NCBI RefSeq assembly: GCF_002261475.1
Contig: NZ_NEVN01000007.1
Coordinates: 1 to 64,000, forward strand
DNA from: Bordetella genomosp. 5
Lineage (GTDB): Bacteria > Pseudomonadota > Gammaproteobacteria > Burkholderiales > Burkholderiaceae_B
Length of the DNA: 64,000 nt
Direction: 5' to 3'
This document shows, piece by piece, positions 55,333-64,000 of this stretch. Position numbers and translations under genes: made by a program. The notes under the pieces were generated by a model. That model did no database searches. It was not told the origin of the DNA and saw only the letters and a program-made list of their open reading frames with translations. Position 1 is the stretch's first letter, and the number at the start of each line of letters is the position of its first letter.

Positions 55333-56853
55333 TCACTGCGGCAGATAAAAACTCGCGGCTTCGTGCAGATCGAGCTGCGCGCCGGATTGGCCGGGCGCGC
55401 TGCGCAGCACGAACTGGATGGGATGTGAACCGGGCGTGCCGGCGTCGGTCGGCGCACGCACCACCACCGGCACGAGCAGATTGCTCGAGGGCGGCACACG
55501 CACTTCCTGGCGGTCTTCGGGCACCGTGCGCACGCTCAGGCCCGGCAGGCCATCGGCCGCCAGCTGCAGCGTGAGCGGCTCGTTGGATGTGTTGATGAAC
55601 TGCAGGCGGTAGATGTTTTCGATCAGGCCGCCGGCGACTTCGCGCGCCAGCACATTGCGGTCGCGCACCACGTCGACCCGCAGCGGGCTGCGCAGCGCAA
55701 GACTGACGACGAAACCCACGGCCAGCAATCCGATGGCAGCCCCGTAGACCAGCACGCGCGGACGCCACAGACGCCGGCGCGTGGCGCGCGCGTCCAGGCC
55801 ATCGGCAATGGCGCGGTCCGAGGTATATCGGATCAGGCCCTTGGGGTACTGCATCTTGTCCATCACCTGCGCACAGGCATCGATACACGCCCCACAGCCG
55901 ATGCACATGTACTGCAGGCCGTCGCGGATGTCGATGCCGGTGGGGCACACCTGCACGCACAGGCTGCAATCGACGCAATCGCCCATGCCCGCGCCCCGGT
56001 GATCGACCTTGCGCGAGCGGCCGCCACGCGGCTCGCCGCGCTTGTGATCGTAGGTGACCACGAAGGTGTCGCGATCCACCATCACGCTCTGAAAGCGGGC
56101 ATAGGGGCACATGTACTTGCACACCGACTCGCGCATGAAACCGGCGTTGCCCCAGGTGGCGAAGCCGTAGAACAGCATCCAGAACCATTGCCACGGCCCC
56201 AGCTGCAGCGTGAAGAGTTGCTCGCCCAGGTCGCGGATCGGCGCGAAGTAGCCGATGAAGGTCGAACCGGTCCACCACGCCAGCAGAATCCACAGCGCGT
56301 GCTTGCTCAGCTTGAGCCGGATCTTGCGCGCGTTCCAGGGGGCCTCGTCGAGCCGGATCCGCGCCAGGCGATCACCTTCGATGCGGCGCTCGATCCACAT
56401 GAAGATTTCGGTGTAGACGGTCTGGGGACAGGCGTAGCCGCAGAAGAGCCGCCCCGCCACGGCGGTGAACAGGAACAGCGCCAGCGCGCTGATCACCAGC
56501 AGCACCGCGAGATAGACCACGTCCTGAGGCCACAACACCAGGCCGAAGAGATAGAACTTGCGCGCGGCCAGATCGAACAGCACGGCCTGCCGCCCCTCCC
56601 ATTGCACCCACGGAAGCCCGTAGAACACCAGCTGGGTGAGCACCACGAATACGATGCGCCAGTGCGCGAACGTCCCGCTGACCGACCGAGGATGCAGCTT
56701 GACCCGAACCTCGGCGATGCGGCTTTCGACCGAGCCGGGCGCGGGCGGCGCGGGGCGCCATAGCGGGGCGGCGTCGCCCTCGTCGGCACCTGGCGGCGTG
56801 TCGCCCTGCGGTGCGTGAGAAGAAGCGGATTCGGATACAGCGAGTCGTGTCAT
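55333..56853 (-). CDS. ccoG: Cytochrome c oxidase accessory protein CcoG
   Basis: A 506-aa membrane-bound iron-sulfur protein (FixG/RdxA) that reduces copper for cbb3 oxidase assembly. About five hydrophobic segments, the TM motif RLFCGYACPQTVYTEIFMWI, and two ferredoxin motifs CVDCSLCVQVCPTG and CIGCGACIDACAQV (around residues 285-325). The C-terminal ~150 residues are periplasmic. Its ATG overlaps the 51-codon ORF by 4 nt. Confidence 0.95.
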   Translation of the reverse strand: MTRLAVSESASSHAPQGDTPPGADEGDAAPLWRPAPPAPGSVESRIAEVRVKLHPRSVSGTFAHWRIVFVVLTQLVFYGLPWVQWEGRQAVLFDLAARKFYLFGLVLWPQDVVYLAVLLVISALALFLFTAVAGRLFCGYACPQTVYTEIFMWIERRIEGDRLARIRLDEAPWNARKIRLKLSKHALWILLAWWTGSTFIGYFAPIRDLGEQLFTLQLGPWQWFWMLFYGFATWGNAGFMRESVCKYMCPYARFQSVMVDRDTFVVTYDHKRGEPRGGRSRKVDHRGAGMGDCVDCSLCVQVCPTGIDIRDGLQYMCIGCGACIDACAQVMDKMQYPKGLIRYTSDRAIADGLDARATRRRLWRPRVLVYGAAIGLLAVGFVVSLALRSPLRVDVVRDRNVLAREVAGGLIENIYRLQFINTSNEPLTLQLAADGLPGLSVRTVPEDRQEVRVPPSSNLLVPVVVRAPTDAGTPGSHPIQFVLRSAPGQSGAQLDLHEAASFYLPQ

Positions 56854-57005
56854 GGTTTGGCCATCAAGGCTGAGGCGGTGCGCTCGGCCGGCGGATCACC
56901 GCGCGTGGCGATGCGCGGACCGCGTCCGGCCGGCCGCGCGCGCGGCGCGTGCGCCACGGCACATGCCTTGCGCTCGTGGCCGGCCAGGACGGCGTGCGAG
57001 GTCAT
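56850..57005 (-). CDS. 51-codon ORF between ccoP and ccoG
   Basis: Begins at ATG 57005, overlapping the ccoP stop by 4 nt (ATGA), and ends overlapping the ccoG start by 4 nt (ATGA). The product is Arg/Ala/Pro-rich with one Cys (HERKACAVAHAPRARP) and no membrane segment. Exact coupling at both ends is the kind of junction seen for real operon genes, but the sequence is low-complexity and not recognised. It may exist to carry ribosomes from ccoP to ccoG. Confidence 0.5.
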   Translation of the reverse strand: MTSHAVLAGHERKACAVAHAPRARPAGRGPRIATRGDPPAERTASALMAKP

Positions 57006-58036
57006 TGCGTGGCGACGGCCGGCGCGGCGGCGGGGGCCGTCGCAGTGGCCGCGGTCGCGGTCGGGGTCGCCGCGACGCCGGCCGGCGCGGCGCTGGCCGG
57101 CGCGGCGGGGGCCGCTGCAGCGGCCGTGGACCGATTCGACAAGCCCCAGACCCACGCGGTCAGCAGACGGATCTGCTCGGGCGTGAGGATCTCCTTGTGC
57201 GCAGGCATACGGTTGTCGCGGCCTTCGCGGATCGTGCGCACGATGCTGGCTTCTGAACTTCCGTAGAGCCAGACATCGTCCGTGAGATTGGGCGCGCCGA
57301 GCGCGGTATTGCCCTTGCCGTCGACACCGTGACAGGCCACGCAGAAGTTGCCGAACTCGCGCTTGCCGCGGAACACCCGCACCGGGTCCGAGGCCAGGCC
57401 GGACATCGATCGCACGTAGTGGGCGATGTCGGTCGCCATGCGGGCGTCGACCACGCTGCCCCAGGGCGGCATGATGCCGTGGCGGCCTTCCGTGATGCTG
57501 GTCTCGATGTTCTCGGGCAGGCCGCCATGCAGCCAGTCGTTGTCCGCCAGGTTGGGAAAGCCGGGGGCGCCACGGGCGTCCGAGCCATGGCATTGCGCGC
57601 AGGTGCTGAGGAACAGCCGCTGCCCGGCCTCGCGGGCCGCCGTGTCACCGGCCAGCTGCGGCACGCTCATGCCCTCGAAGCGCGCGTACAGCGGCTTGAC
57701 GGCCTCGCGCTGCTCGGCCTGCTTGTCGGCCACCTCACCGGCGGTCGTGTAGCCCAGCATGCCCTTGTACGCGCCCAGGCCCGGGAACAGCACGAGATAC
57801 ACGAGCGCGAATACACAGAACAGCAGGTACATCCAGGTCCACCAGCGCGGCACCGGGTTGTTGAGCTCGGTGAGGTCGCCGTCCCAGACGTGGCCGGTGT
57901 CTTCGACCGGCCCCGCCGTGGGCTGATCGCCCAGCCAGCGGCGCTGCGTGTACAGCAGCCACACGCACCACACGATGCCACCCACGGCGATGATGCCGAT
58001 GAAGTAGCCCCAGAATCCGTTGACGAAATCGCTCAT
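57002..58036 (-). CDS. ccoP: cbb3 oxidase subunit III, diheme cytochrome c (CcoP)
   Basis: A 344-aa diheme subunit of cbb3-type cytochrome c oxidase that passes electrons toward the catalytic subunit. N-terminal transmembrane helices (residues 5-30, 65-85), then two heme sites, CAQCHGSDARG (around 143) and CVACHGVDGKG (around 232), with axial Met candidates (GIMPPWG and NRMPAHKE). The C-terminal ~35 residues are an unusual Ala/Thr/Pro tail. ATG 58036 overlaps the ccoQ stop by 4 nt. Confidence 0.95.
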   Translation of the reverse strand: MSDFVNGFWGYFIGIIAVGGIVWCVWLLYTQRRWLGDQPTAGPVEDTGHVWDGDLTELNNPVPRWWTWMYLLFCVFALVYLVLFPGLGAYKGMLGYTTAGEVADKQAEQREAVKPLYARFEGMSVPQLAGDTAAREAGQRLFLSTCAQCHGSDARGAPGFPNLADNDWLHGGLPENIETSITEGRHGIMPPWGSVVDARMATDIAHYVRSMSGLASDPVRVFRGKREFGNFCVACHGVDGKGNTALGAPNLTDDVWLYGSSEASIVRTIREGRDNRMPAHKEILTPEQIRLLTAWVWGLSNRSTAAAAAPAAPASAAPAGVAATPTATAATATAPAAAPAVATQ

Positions 58037-58215
58037 GGTTTCCCCGTCGTTTCGGAGTGGACGGGCGCGTTCTCGGCGCCTTCGTCCGGCAGGGCGAACG
58101 GCAGCAGGGCCGACGCCGCGTTATCAGGTTGGCGGTGGCGGGACCAGGCCCACCACACGATGCCGCAGAACGTCGCCATCGAAATGGCGGTAATCACGCT
58201 GGAGAGCATCAACAT
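58033..58215 (-). CDS. ccoQ: cbb3 oxidase small subunit CcoQ
   Basis: A 60-aa single-helix protein (MLSSVITAISMATFCGIVWW then AWSRHRQ), typical of CcoQ, which stabilises the cbb3 complex. It sits between ccoO and ccoP as in other cbb3 operons, overlapping ccoP by 4 nt. Confidence 0.9.
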   Translation of the reverse strand: MLMLSSVITAISMATFCGIVWWAWSRHRQPDNAASALLPFALPDEGAENAPVHSETTGKP

Positions 58216-58219
58216 CGCA

Positions 58220-58936
58220 TCACTCCTTGGGGGCGGGCGCCGCGCTCGTGGCCGGCGTGACGGGCGAGCCCGCCGCCGGCGCGGCAGGCGCCCCGGCCTG
58301 GGCCTGACGCCGCGCGGCCACGCCGAGCACCTGCAGGTACGCGATCAGCGCGTCTTCTTCGGTCTTGCCGGCGAGGGCCTCGGGCGCCGCGGCGATCGCG
58401 GCGTCGTCGTAAGGCACGCCGAGCCTGCGCAGCGCACGCATGCGGTCCTGTACATCGGCATCGGCGACGCTGCCGTGCTGCAGCCACGGGTAGGCCGGCA
58501 TGTTCGACTCGGGCACCACGGCGCGCGGATCGCGCAGGTGAATGCGATGCCATTCGTCGGTGTAGCGCTCGCCCACGCGGGCCAGGTCGGGCCCCGTGCG
58601 CTTGGAGCCCCACAGGAACGGATGATCGAACACCGACTCCGAAGCGAGCGAGTAAGCGCCGTAGCGCTGCACCTCGGACTGCAGCATGCGCACCTGCTGC
58701 GAGTGACAGCCCACGCAACCCTCACGGATATAGATGTCGCGGCCGATCAGCGTGAGCGCGTCGTACGGCTTGACCCCCGGCGCGGCCTGGGTGGTGGAGT
58801 GCTGAAAGAACAGCGGTACGATCTGCACCAGCCCCGCGAACGAGACCACGAGAATGCTGGCGATGATCATCAGCCCGATGTTCTTTTCGAGCGTCTGGTG
58901 CGAGAAGAAGCGCGGCTTGGCGTTGTTCTGGCTCAT
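58220..58936 (-). CDS. ccoO: cbb3 oxidase subunit II, monoheme cytochrome c (CcoO)
   Basis: A 238-aa subunit with an N-terminal anchor ([20 protein letters not shown]) and one heme c site [13 protein letters not shown] (around residue 74). [20 protein letters not shown] and SNMPAYPWL (axial Met) are typical CcoO landmarks. An Ala/Pro-rich tail ends it. The ATG at 58936 is chosen; the longer upstream frame overlaps ccoN. Confidence 0.94.
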   Translation of the reverse strand: MSQNNAKPRFFSHQTLEKNIGLMIIASILVVSFAGLVQIVPLFFQHSTTQAAPGVKPYDALTLIGRDIYIREGCVGCHSQQVRMLQSEVQRYGAYSLASESVFDHPFLWGSKRTGPDLARVGERYTDEWHRIHLRDPRAVVPESNMPAYPWLQHGSVADADVQDRMRALRRLGVPYDDAAIAAAPEALAGKTEEDALIAYLQVLGVAARRQAQAGAPAAPAAGSPVTPATSAAPAPKE

Positions 58937-58947
58937 GTCGTCTCTCC

Positions 58948-60423
58948 TCAGGCAACGGCCGGTGCGGTGACGCGCGGGGCGGCGGGCGTGGCGCCCGGCA
59001 GCGGCACCGCCGGATTCACGGCTTGCGCGCCGCGCACGGTGTGCCAGACGTTCCAGGCCATCACGCACACGCCACTCAGGTACAGCGTGCCGCCCAGCAG
59101 ACGGATCAGGTAGTACGGCACCCGGGTCTTGAGCTCTTCGACGAAGCTGTACACCGGCAGACCGTCGGCGCCCATATCGCGCCACATCAGGCCCTGCTGC
59201 ACGCCGGCGATCCACATCGCCGCGATGTACAGCACCACGCCGATGGTGGCCACCCAGAAATGCAGCTCGATGGCGCGGATGCTGTACATGCGCTCACGGC
59301 CATACAGACGCGGAATCAGGTAATACAGCGCGCCGAAGGTGATCATCGCCACCCAGCCCAGCGCGCCGGAATGGACGTGGCCGATGGTCCAGTCGGTGTA
59401 GTGCGAGAGGGAGTTGACCGTACGGATCGACATCATCGAGCCCTCGAAGGTCGACATGCCGTAGAACGACAGCGCCGTGACGAGGAACTTGAGGATCGGG
59501 TCCGTGCGCAGTTTGTGCCAGGCGCCCTGCAGCGTCATGATGCCGTTGATCATGCCGCCCCACGACGGCGCCAGCAGCACCAGCGAGAAGGTCATGCCGA
59601 GCGACTGGGTCCAGTCGGGCAGCGAGGTGTAGAGCAGATGGTGCGGGCCGGCCCACATGTACGTGAACGCGAGCGCCCAGAAGTGCACGATCGAGAGCCG
59701 GTACGAGTAGATCGGGCGGCCGGCCTGCTTGGGCACGAAGTAATACATCATGCCCAGGAAGCTGGTGGTCAGGAAAAAGCCCACCGCGTTATGGCCGTAC
59801 CACCATTGCACCATGGCATCCTGCACGCCCGAGTACGCCGAGTACGACTTCCACAGCGACACCGGCATTTCGATGTTGTTGAAGATGTGGAGAATGGCGA
59901 TGGTCAGGATGTACGAACCGAAAAACCAGTTCGCCACGTAGATGTGCTTGACCCGGCGCTTCACGATGGTGCCGAAGAACACCACCGCGTAGGCCACCCA
60001 CACGGCCGTGATCAGGATGTCGATCGGCCATTCGAGCTCGGCGTATTCCTTGCTCGAGGTGATGCCGAGCGGCAGCGTGATGGCCGCGGCGACGATCACC
60101 AGCTGCCAGCCCCAGAACGTGAAGGCGGCCAGCGGCGCACAGAACAGGCGCACCTGACAGGTGCGCTGCACGACGTAGTACGACGTGGCGAAGAGCGCGC
60201 TGCCGCCGAACGCGAAGATCACCGCGTTGGTGTGCAGCGGGCGCAGCCGGCCATAGCTCAGCCAGGCGGTGTCGAAATTCAGTTGTGGCCAAATCAGCTG
60301 GGCCGCGATCAGCACGCCGACGGCCATGCCGACGATGCCCCAGACCACCGTCACGAGGGCGAACTGCCTCACCACGGTGTAGTTGAACTGCTCCGGCGGC
60401 GCCGGGACGGTGCCATCGCTCAT
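58948..60423 (-). CDS. ccoN: cbb3 oxidase catalytic subunit I (CcoN)
   Basis: A 491-aa heme-copper oxidase subunit with about twelve membrane segments. The low- and high-spin heme and CuB ligands sit in [45 protein letters not shown] and [20 protein letters not shown], all as in CcoN. It catalyses oxygen reduction with high affinity at low oxygen. An FNR box lies about 80 nt upstream of the ATG (60423). Confidence 0.96.
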   Translation of the reverse strand: MSDGTVPAPPEQFNYTVVRQFALVTVVWGIVGMAVGVLIAAQLIWPQLNFDTAWLSYGRLRPLHTNAVIFAFGGSALFATSYYVVQRTCQVRLFCAPLAAFTFWGWQLVIVAAAITLPLGITSSKEYAELEWPIDILITAVWVAYAVVFFGTIVKRRVKHIYVANWFFGSYILTIAILHIFNNIEMPVSLWKSYSAYSGVQDAMVQWWYGHNAVGFFLTTSFLGMMYYFVPKQAGRPIYSYRLSIVHFWALAFTYMWAGPHHLLYTSLPDWTQSLGMTFSLVLLAPSWGGMINGIMTLQGAWHKLRTDPILKFLVTALSFYGMSTFEGSMMSIRTVNSLSHYTDWTIGHVHSGALGWVAMITFGALYYLIPRLYGRERMYSIRAIELHFWVATIGVVLYIAAMWIAGVQQGLMWRDMGADGLPVYSFVEELKTRVPYYLIRLLGGTLYLSGVCVMAWNVWHTVRGAQAVNPAVPLPGATPAAPRVTAPAVA

Positions 60424-60501
60424 CAGACTTCCCCTAAAGAAACCGCAACACCACAAACGATTTGTTTCGTTTTGAATGATGCGCGCGGGTCCTGTTTCGG
60501 G

Positions 60502-60515
60502 GCTTGATTTGCGTC
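60502..60515. promoter_or_regulatory. FNR box upstream of ccoN
   Basis: TTGAT-TTGC-GTCAA at 60502-60515 differs from the consensus TTGAT-N4-ATCAA at one base. It lies in the 117-nt gap between ccoS and ccoN, so ccoNOQP and downstream genes would be induced at low oxygen. Confidence 0.8.
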
Positions 60516-60540
60516 AAGCGCTTGCAAGGCAGCGGGGAAC

Positions 60541-60684
60541 TCAGCCGTCGCTGTCGCGCAGGATGGACACGGCCTCCTGCTCGGTGTCGTCGAACTGGCC
60601 GTTGAATACGGCCCACCACAGCGCCACGCCGATCGCGAGCACGAACGCGAGCGACAGCGGCAGCAGCAGATACATGATGGTCAT
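60541..60684 (-). CDS. ccoS: cbb3 oxidase assembly protein CcoS
   Basis: A 47-aa single-helix protein (LLLPLSLAFVLAIGVALWWA then VFNGQFDD), with the CcoS hallmark of a membrane helix followed by an NGQFDDxE sequence. It supports cofactor insertion into CcoN. Its ATG overlaps the CcoI-like stop by 4 nt. Confidence 0.9.
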   Translation of the reverse strand: MTIMYLLLPLSLAFVLAIGVALWWAVFNGQFDDTEQEAVSILRDSDG

Positions 60685-61706
60685 GCCGCCTCCAGCGTCA
60701 CGGCGGCGTCGGCGGCGGGCCGGGCACGGGCCAGGCGCCAGGCGTTCAGCGCCACGGCGACCGTGGACAGCAGCATGGCGAGCGCGGCCAGCCAGGGCGT
60801 CATCCAGCCGGTCAGGGCGGGCGGCACCATCAGCAGGTGCCAGGCGAGCGAGCCATACAGGCTCTGCCGGGCGATGCGACGCATGCGCGCCATCACGTGC
60901 CGCGCGTGCAGCGCCGCATCGGACGGCGCGACGCCATCCGGTTGCGGCTGCAACAAAGCCGACTGGGCGGCCGCCACCGTGGCGGGCACCGCCATGGCCA
61001 TGGCGCACGGACAGCTCATGACCAACAGCGCCACCATCACCGACACCGAGCGCGCGGGTTCGATCCAGAGCCAGGCCGCGCCGGCGGCCAGCGCCAGCAG
61101 CACCTGCGCCGTGACAAAGCGTGCCGCCACCCGATCGGCCTGCGCGCCCAGCTCGGCGGCCAGCGGCGCCAGCGCGCCGGGCACGGCGATGCCGCCCACC
61201 CGTTGCCGTGCACAGAGCTCGAGATAGCGCGCCGCCAGCAGGAACGCCACGAACATCGTGACCGAGTCGAAATAGACTTCGCCGTGTTGCTGCCAGGTGG
61301 CCCAGACGCTGGGCAGGAAGGCGCCCACGATGCCGAGCGCGACGGGCACGTCCATGCCGGCGCGCGCCTGACGCAGGCTGCGCCACGCGCCGCGCCACAG
61401 CGGCCAGGCGCAATACATGACGACGGGGACCGTCAGCACCAGGCTGGCCCAGTTCATCAACACGATCGCGCGGTCCAGCGTGAAGGCCGCGTCTTCGGGC
61501 ATCGATTGCCCGCTGAGGTAGCCGGGCCAGGCCAGCATCATCACCTGCATCATGACCAGCCAGGACACCCCCAGGCGCGCGAGCGCGTGGCGCCGCAATT
61601 GACGCTCCGCCGTTCCGAGGACGGACGGCATGGCGAAGATCGACGGGGCGAGCGGACGACGCGCGGCGAGGCCGGCGGGATCACAATCGGACGAAGGATG
61701 GCTCAT
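60681..61706 (-). CDS. CcoI/FixI-like P1B-ATPase reduced to its membrane domain
   Basis: A 341-aa protein in the position of ccoI (copper ATPase for the cbb3 oxidase), but less than half its normal length (about 750-800 aa). It keeps the P1B membrane scaffold: MDVPVALGI at 118-126, helices around 145-165 and 200-230, the metal-path CPC motif at 232-234 (MSCPCAMAMAVPATVAAAQS), and the last two helices (RMRRIARQSLYGSL to NAWRL). The N-terminal metal-binding domain, the actuator loop (TGE) and the whole phosphorylation/nucleotide domain (DKTGT, HP) are absent. Only about 30 and 25 residues replace the two cytoplasmic loops. There is no frameshift. It cannot be an ATPase; a copper-handling or scaffold role is possible. 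A perfect FNR box lies upstream. Confidence 0.8.
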   Translation of the reverse strand: MSHPSSDCDPAGLAARRPLAPSIFAMPSVLGTAERQLRRHALARLGVSWLVMMQVMMLAWPGYLSGQSMPEDAAFTLDRAIVLMNWASLVLTVPVVMYCAWPLWRGAWRSLRQARAGMDVPVALGIVGAFLPSVWATWQQHGEVYFDSVTMFVAFLLAARYLELCARQRVGGIAVPGALAPLAAELGAQADRVAARFVTAQVLLALAAGAAWLWIEPARSVSVMVALLVMSCPCAMAMAVPATVAAAQSALLQPQPDGVAPSDAALHARHVMARMRRIARQSLYGSLAWHLLMVPPALTGWMTPWLAALAMLLSTVAVALNAWRLARARPAADAAVTLEAA

Positions 61707-61741
61707 GCTGCCGATCGTAGGCCGCCGCCGCCAGGTGCCCC

Positions 61742-61755
61742 TTGATCTGGATCAA
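61742..61755. promoter_or_regulatory. Perfect FNR box upstream of the CcoI-like gene
   Basis: TTGAT-CTGG-ATCAA at 61742-61755 is an exact match to the FNR consensus. It lies 36 nt upstream of the CcoI-like start on the minus strand. Confidence 0.85.
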
Positions 61756-61775
61756 GGGCGCAACCGGCACGGGGC

Positions 61776-61811
61776 AAAAAAAGCGGGGTGCCCCTCCGAC
61801 AAGGCACCCCG
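61776..61811 (-). terminator. Rho-independent terminator of aceA
   Basis: CGGGGTGCC (61784-61792) pairs with GGCACCCCG (61803-61811) around a 10-nt loop, and on the minus strand is followed by seven T (A-run 61776-61782). It lies about 85 nt beyond the aceA stop. Confidence 0.85.
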
Positions 61812-61895
61812 AACCCACTCTACAACAGGAACGTCCGGATGCGGACGGGGCGGCCGGCCCGGCCCCCCAACCCGCTTTACTCGAGCTTCAGGGAC

Positions 61896-63224
<1,329 letters not shown>

Positions 63225-63596
63225 GATGTGCTCCAGAAGGTGAAAAAGAAGACTGCGGGAACGGGAAACTGTGAAGGCATCCCCATCGGGGTCGGGGTGC
63301 CGGACCGATCGCCGGATCGCGGTGCGCGGGTGCTGCCCTTGGAAAACAGTCTATGCCTCTGCTGCAAAGCAATGCGCGTCTGACTCTTATATAAGATGAA
63401 AAATATATTCCTTTAAAATCAACAAATTAAAAGAACCATTTCGCATAGCGAAAGGATTTTCGGTACCGTGAAATGAGCCTACGTTGCCGCGCAACATGCG
63501 TTTTCGCATGCCGCGATGAGCGTTTCACGGTATGAAAAATGCGCGCTTCCGGCAGCGCCTACAATGCCGTCTGGCTTCTCTAGACCCTCATCACGA
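63225..63596. promoter_or_regulatory. Shared upstream region of aceA and queF
   Basis: A 372-nt region between divergent genes, with an A/T-rich core (about 63380-63445, unusual for this genome). It contains TTTCGC-ATA-GCGAAA (63439-63453) and a 9-bp inverted pair ACCGTGAAA (63465-63473) / TTTCACGGT (63523-63531). These are the best candidates for regulator binding at aceA. No small gene was recognised. Confidence 0.55.
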
Positions 63597-64000
63597 ATGT
63601 CGCTGTCCAACGCCCCGCTGGGCCACTCTGTCGCCTACCCCTCCGCCTACGATCCGTCGCTGCTGTTTCCCATTCCGCGCGCCGCCAATCGCGAGGCGCT
63701 CGCCCTGGACGAACTCCCGGGCGCGCAAGCCGGCACGCTGCCGTTCCGCGGCGCGGATCTCTGGAATGCGTACGAGCTCTCCTGGCTCGATGCGAAGGGC
63801 AAGCCGCGCGTGGCGATGGCCACGTTCACCGTGCCGGCCGACAGCCCCAACATCATCGAATCGAAGTCGTTCAAGCTCTATCTGAATTCGTTCAACCAGA
63901 CGCGCCTGGCCAATGCGCAGATGCTGCGCGATCACCTCGAGCGCGATCTGAGCCTGGCGGCCGGCGCGCCGGTCGGGCTGGATTTCATCCTGCCGCAGCG
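63597..64000 (+). CDS. queF: NADPH-dependent 7-cyano-7-deazaguanine reductase, 3' end outside window
   Basis: Reduces preQ0 to preQ1 in queuosine biosynthesis. The visible 134 residues match the N-terminal half of the two-domain (E. coli type, about 280 aa) Que[21 protein letters not shown], then [20 protein letters not shown] and the QueF motif [21 protein letters not shown] 63597. The catalytic Cys lies beyond the end of the window. Confidence 0.9.
   Translation, partial: MSLSNAPLGHSVAYPSAYDPSLLFPIPRAANREALALDELPGAQAGTLPFRGADLWNAYELSWLDAKGKPRVAMATFTVPADSPNIIESKSFKLYLNSFNQTRLANAQMLRDHLERDLSLAAGAPVGLDFILPQ

Noticed and set aside
60681-61895. The missing CcoI domains being present in another frame or split by a frameshift
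   Set aside because: No DKTGT, TGE or HP motif was seen in neighbouring frames, and the flanking non-coding stretches are far too short to hold them.

Overview
The window is high-GC DNA from a betaproteobacterium, most likely a Burkholderiales member of the Alcaligenaceae (Bordetella/Achromobacter/Pigmentiphaga-like). Three orphan Bug-type solute receptors, many LysR regulators each divergent from a small catabolic operon, an FNR-controlled cbb3 oxidase locus and hpnCDE squalene genes all fit this. This is inferred from gene content; no rRNA or tRNA gene was seen.

Layout. 1-6.9 kb: end of an Ala/Pro-rich protein, an HpaI aldolase, an SDR, alanine racemase and the hpnC-hpnD-hpnE operon (farnesyl diphosphate to squalene). 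6.9-8.8 kb: a type IV AbiEi/AbiEii toxin-antitoxin cassette inserted at the 3' end of the fluoride exporter gene crcB, bracketed by a perfect 68-bp direct repeat of the crcB end and with no integrase. 9-16 kb: catabolic operons (Bug receptor + D-aminoacylase; Tm-1-like + PEP-hydrolase-like + SRPBCC) with divergent LysR and TetR regulators. 16-24 kb: clpB, fnr, a secreted hydrolase, ferredoxin/Nudix, a TauE exporter with its LysR. 24-29 kb: M14-like peptidase, LysR, NlpE-like lipoprotein, and a CTAG-rich 14-bp tandem array. 29-33 kb: a bacteriophytochrome kinase, a single-domain response regulator and a ChpT-like phosphotransferase, followed by a deletion scar joining half an AraC gene to half a LysE gene. 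33-42 kb: two more Bug operons and a beta-helix repeat protein. 42-54.7 kb: diguanylate cyclase, chloride channel, MFS exporter, MHYT-GGDEF-EAL protein, ABC-2 transporter, GNAT, ohr/ohrR. 54.8-61.8 kb: the cbb3 oxidase locus. 61.9-64 kb: isocitrate lyase and the start of queF.

How they work together. The cbb3 locus runs on the minus strand as CcoI-like protein, ccoS, ccoN, ccoO, ccoQ, ccoP, a 51-codon ORF, ccoG, fixH and a membrane protein. FNR boxes lie upstream of the CcoI-like gene and of ccoN, matching the four-cysteine FNR encoded at 19.2 kb. The CcoI-like protein keeps the P1B-ATPase membrane helices and CPC motif but has lost the metal-binding, actuator and phosphorylation/nucleotide domains.

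Most interesting points: the AbiE cassette that rebuilds its crcB target; the membrane-only CcoI; the phytochrome-ChpT-like phosphorelay; a 51-codon ORF joined by ATGA overlaps to both neighbours; two 14-bp tandem arrays, each between convergent genes; and a strong promoter with an embedded inverted repeat in the otherwise empty 37.6-38.1 kb gap.
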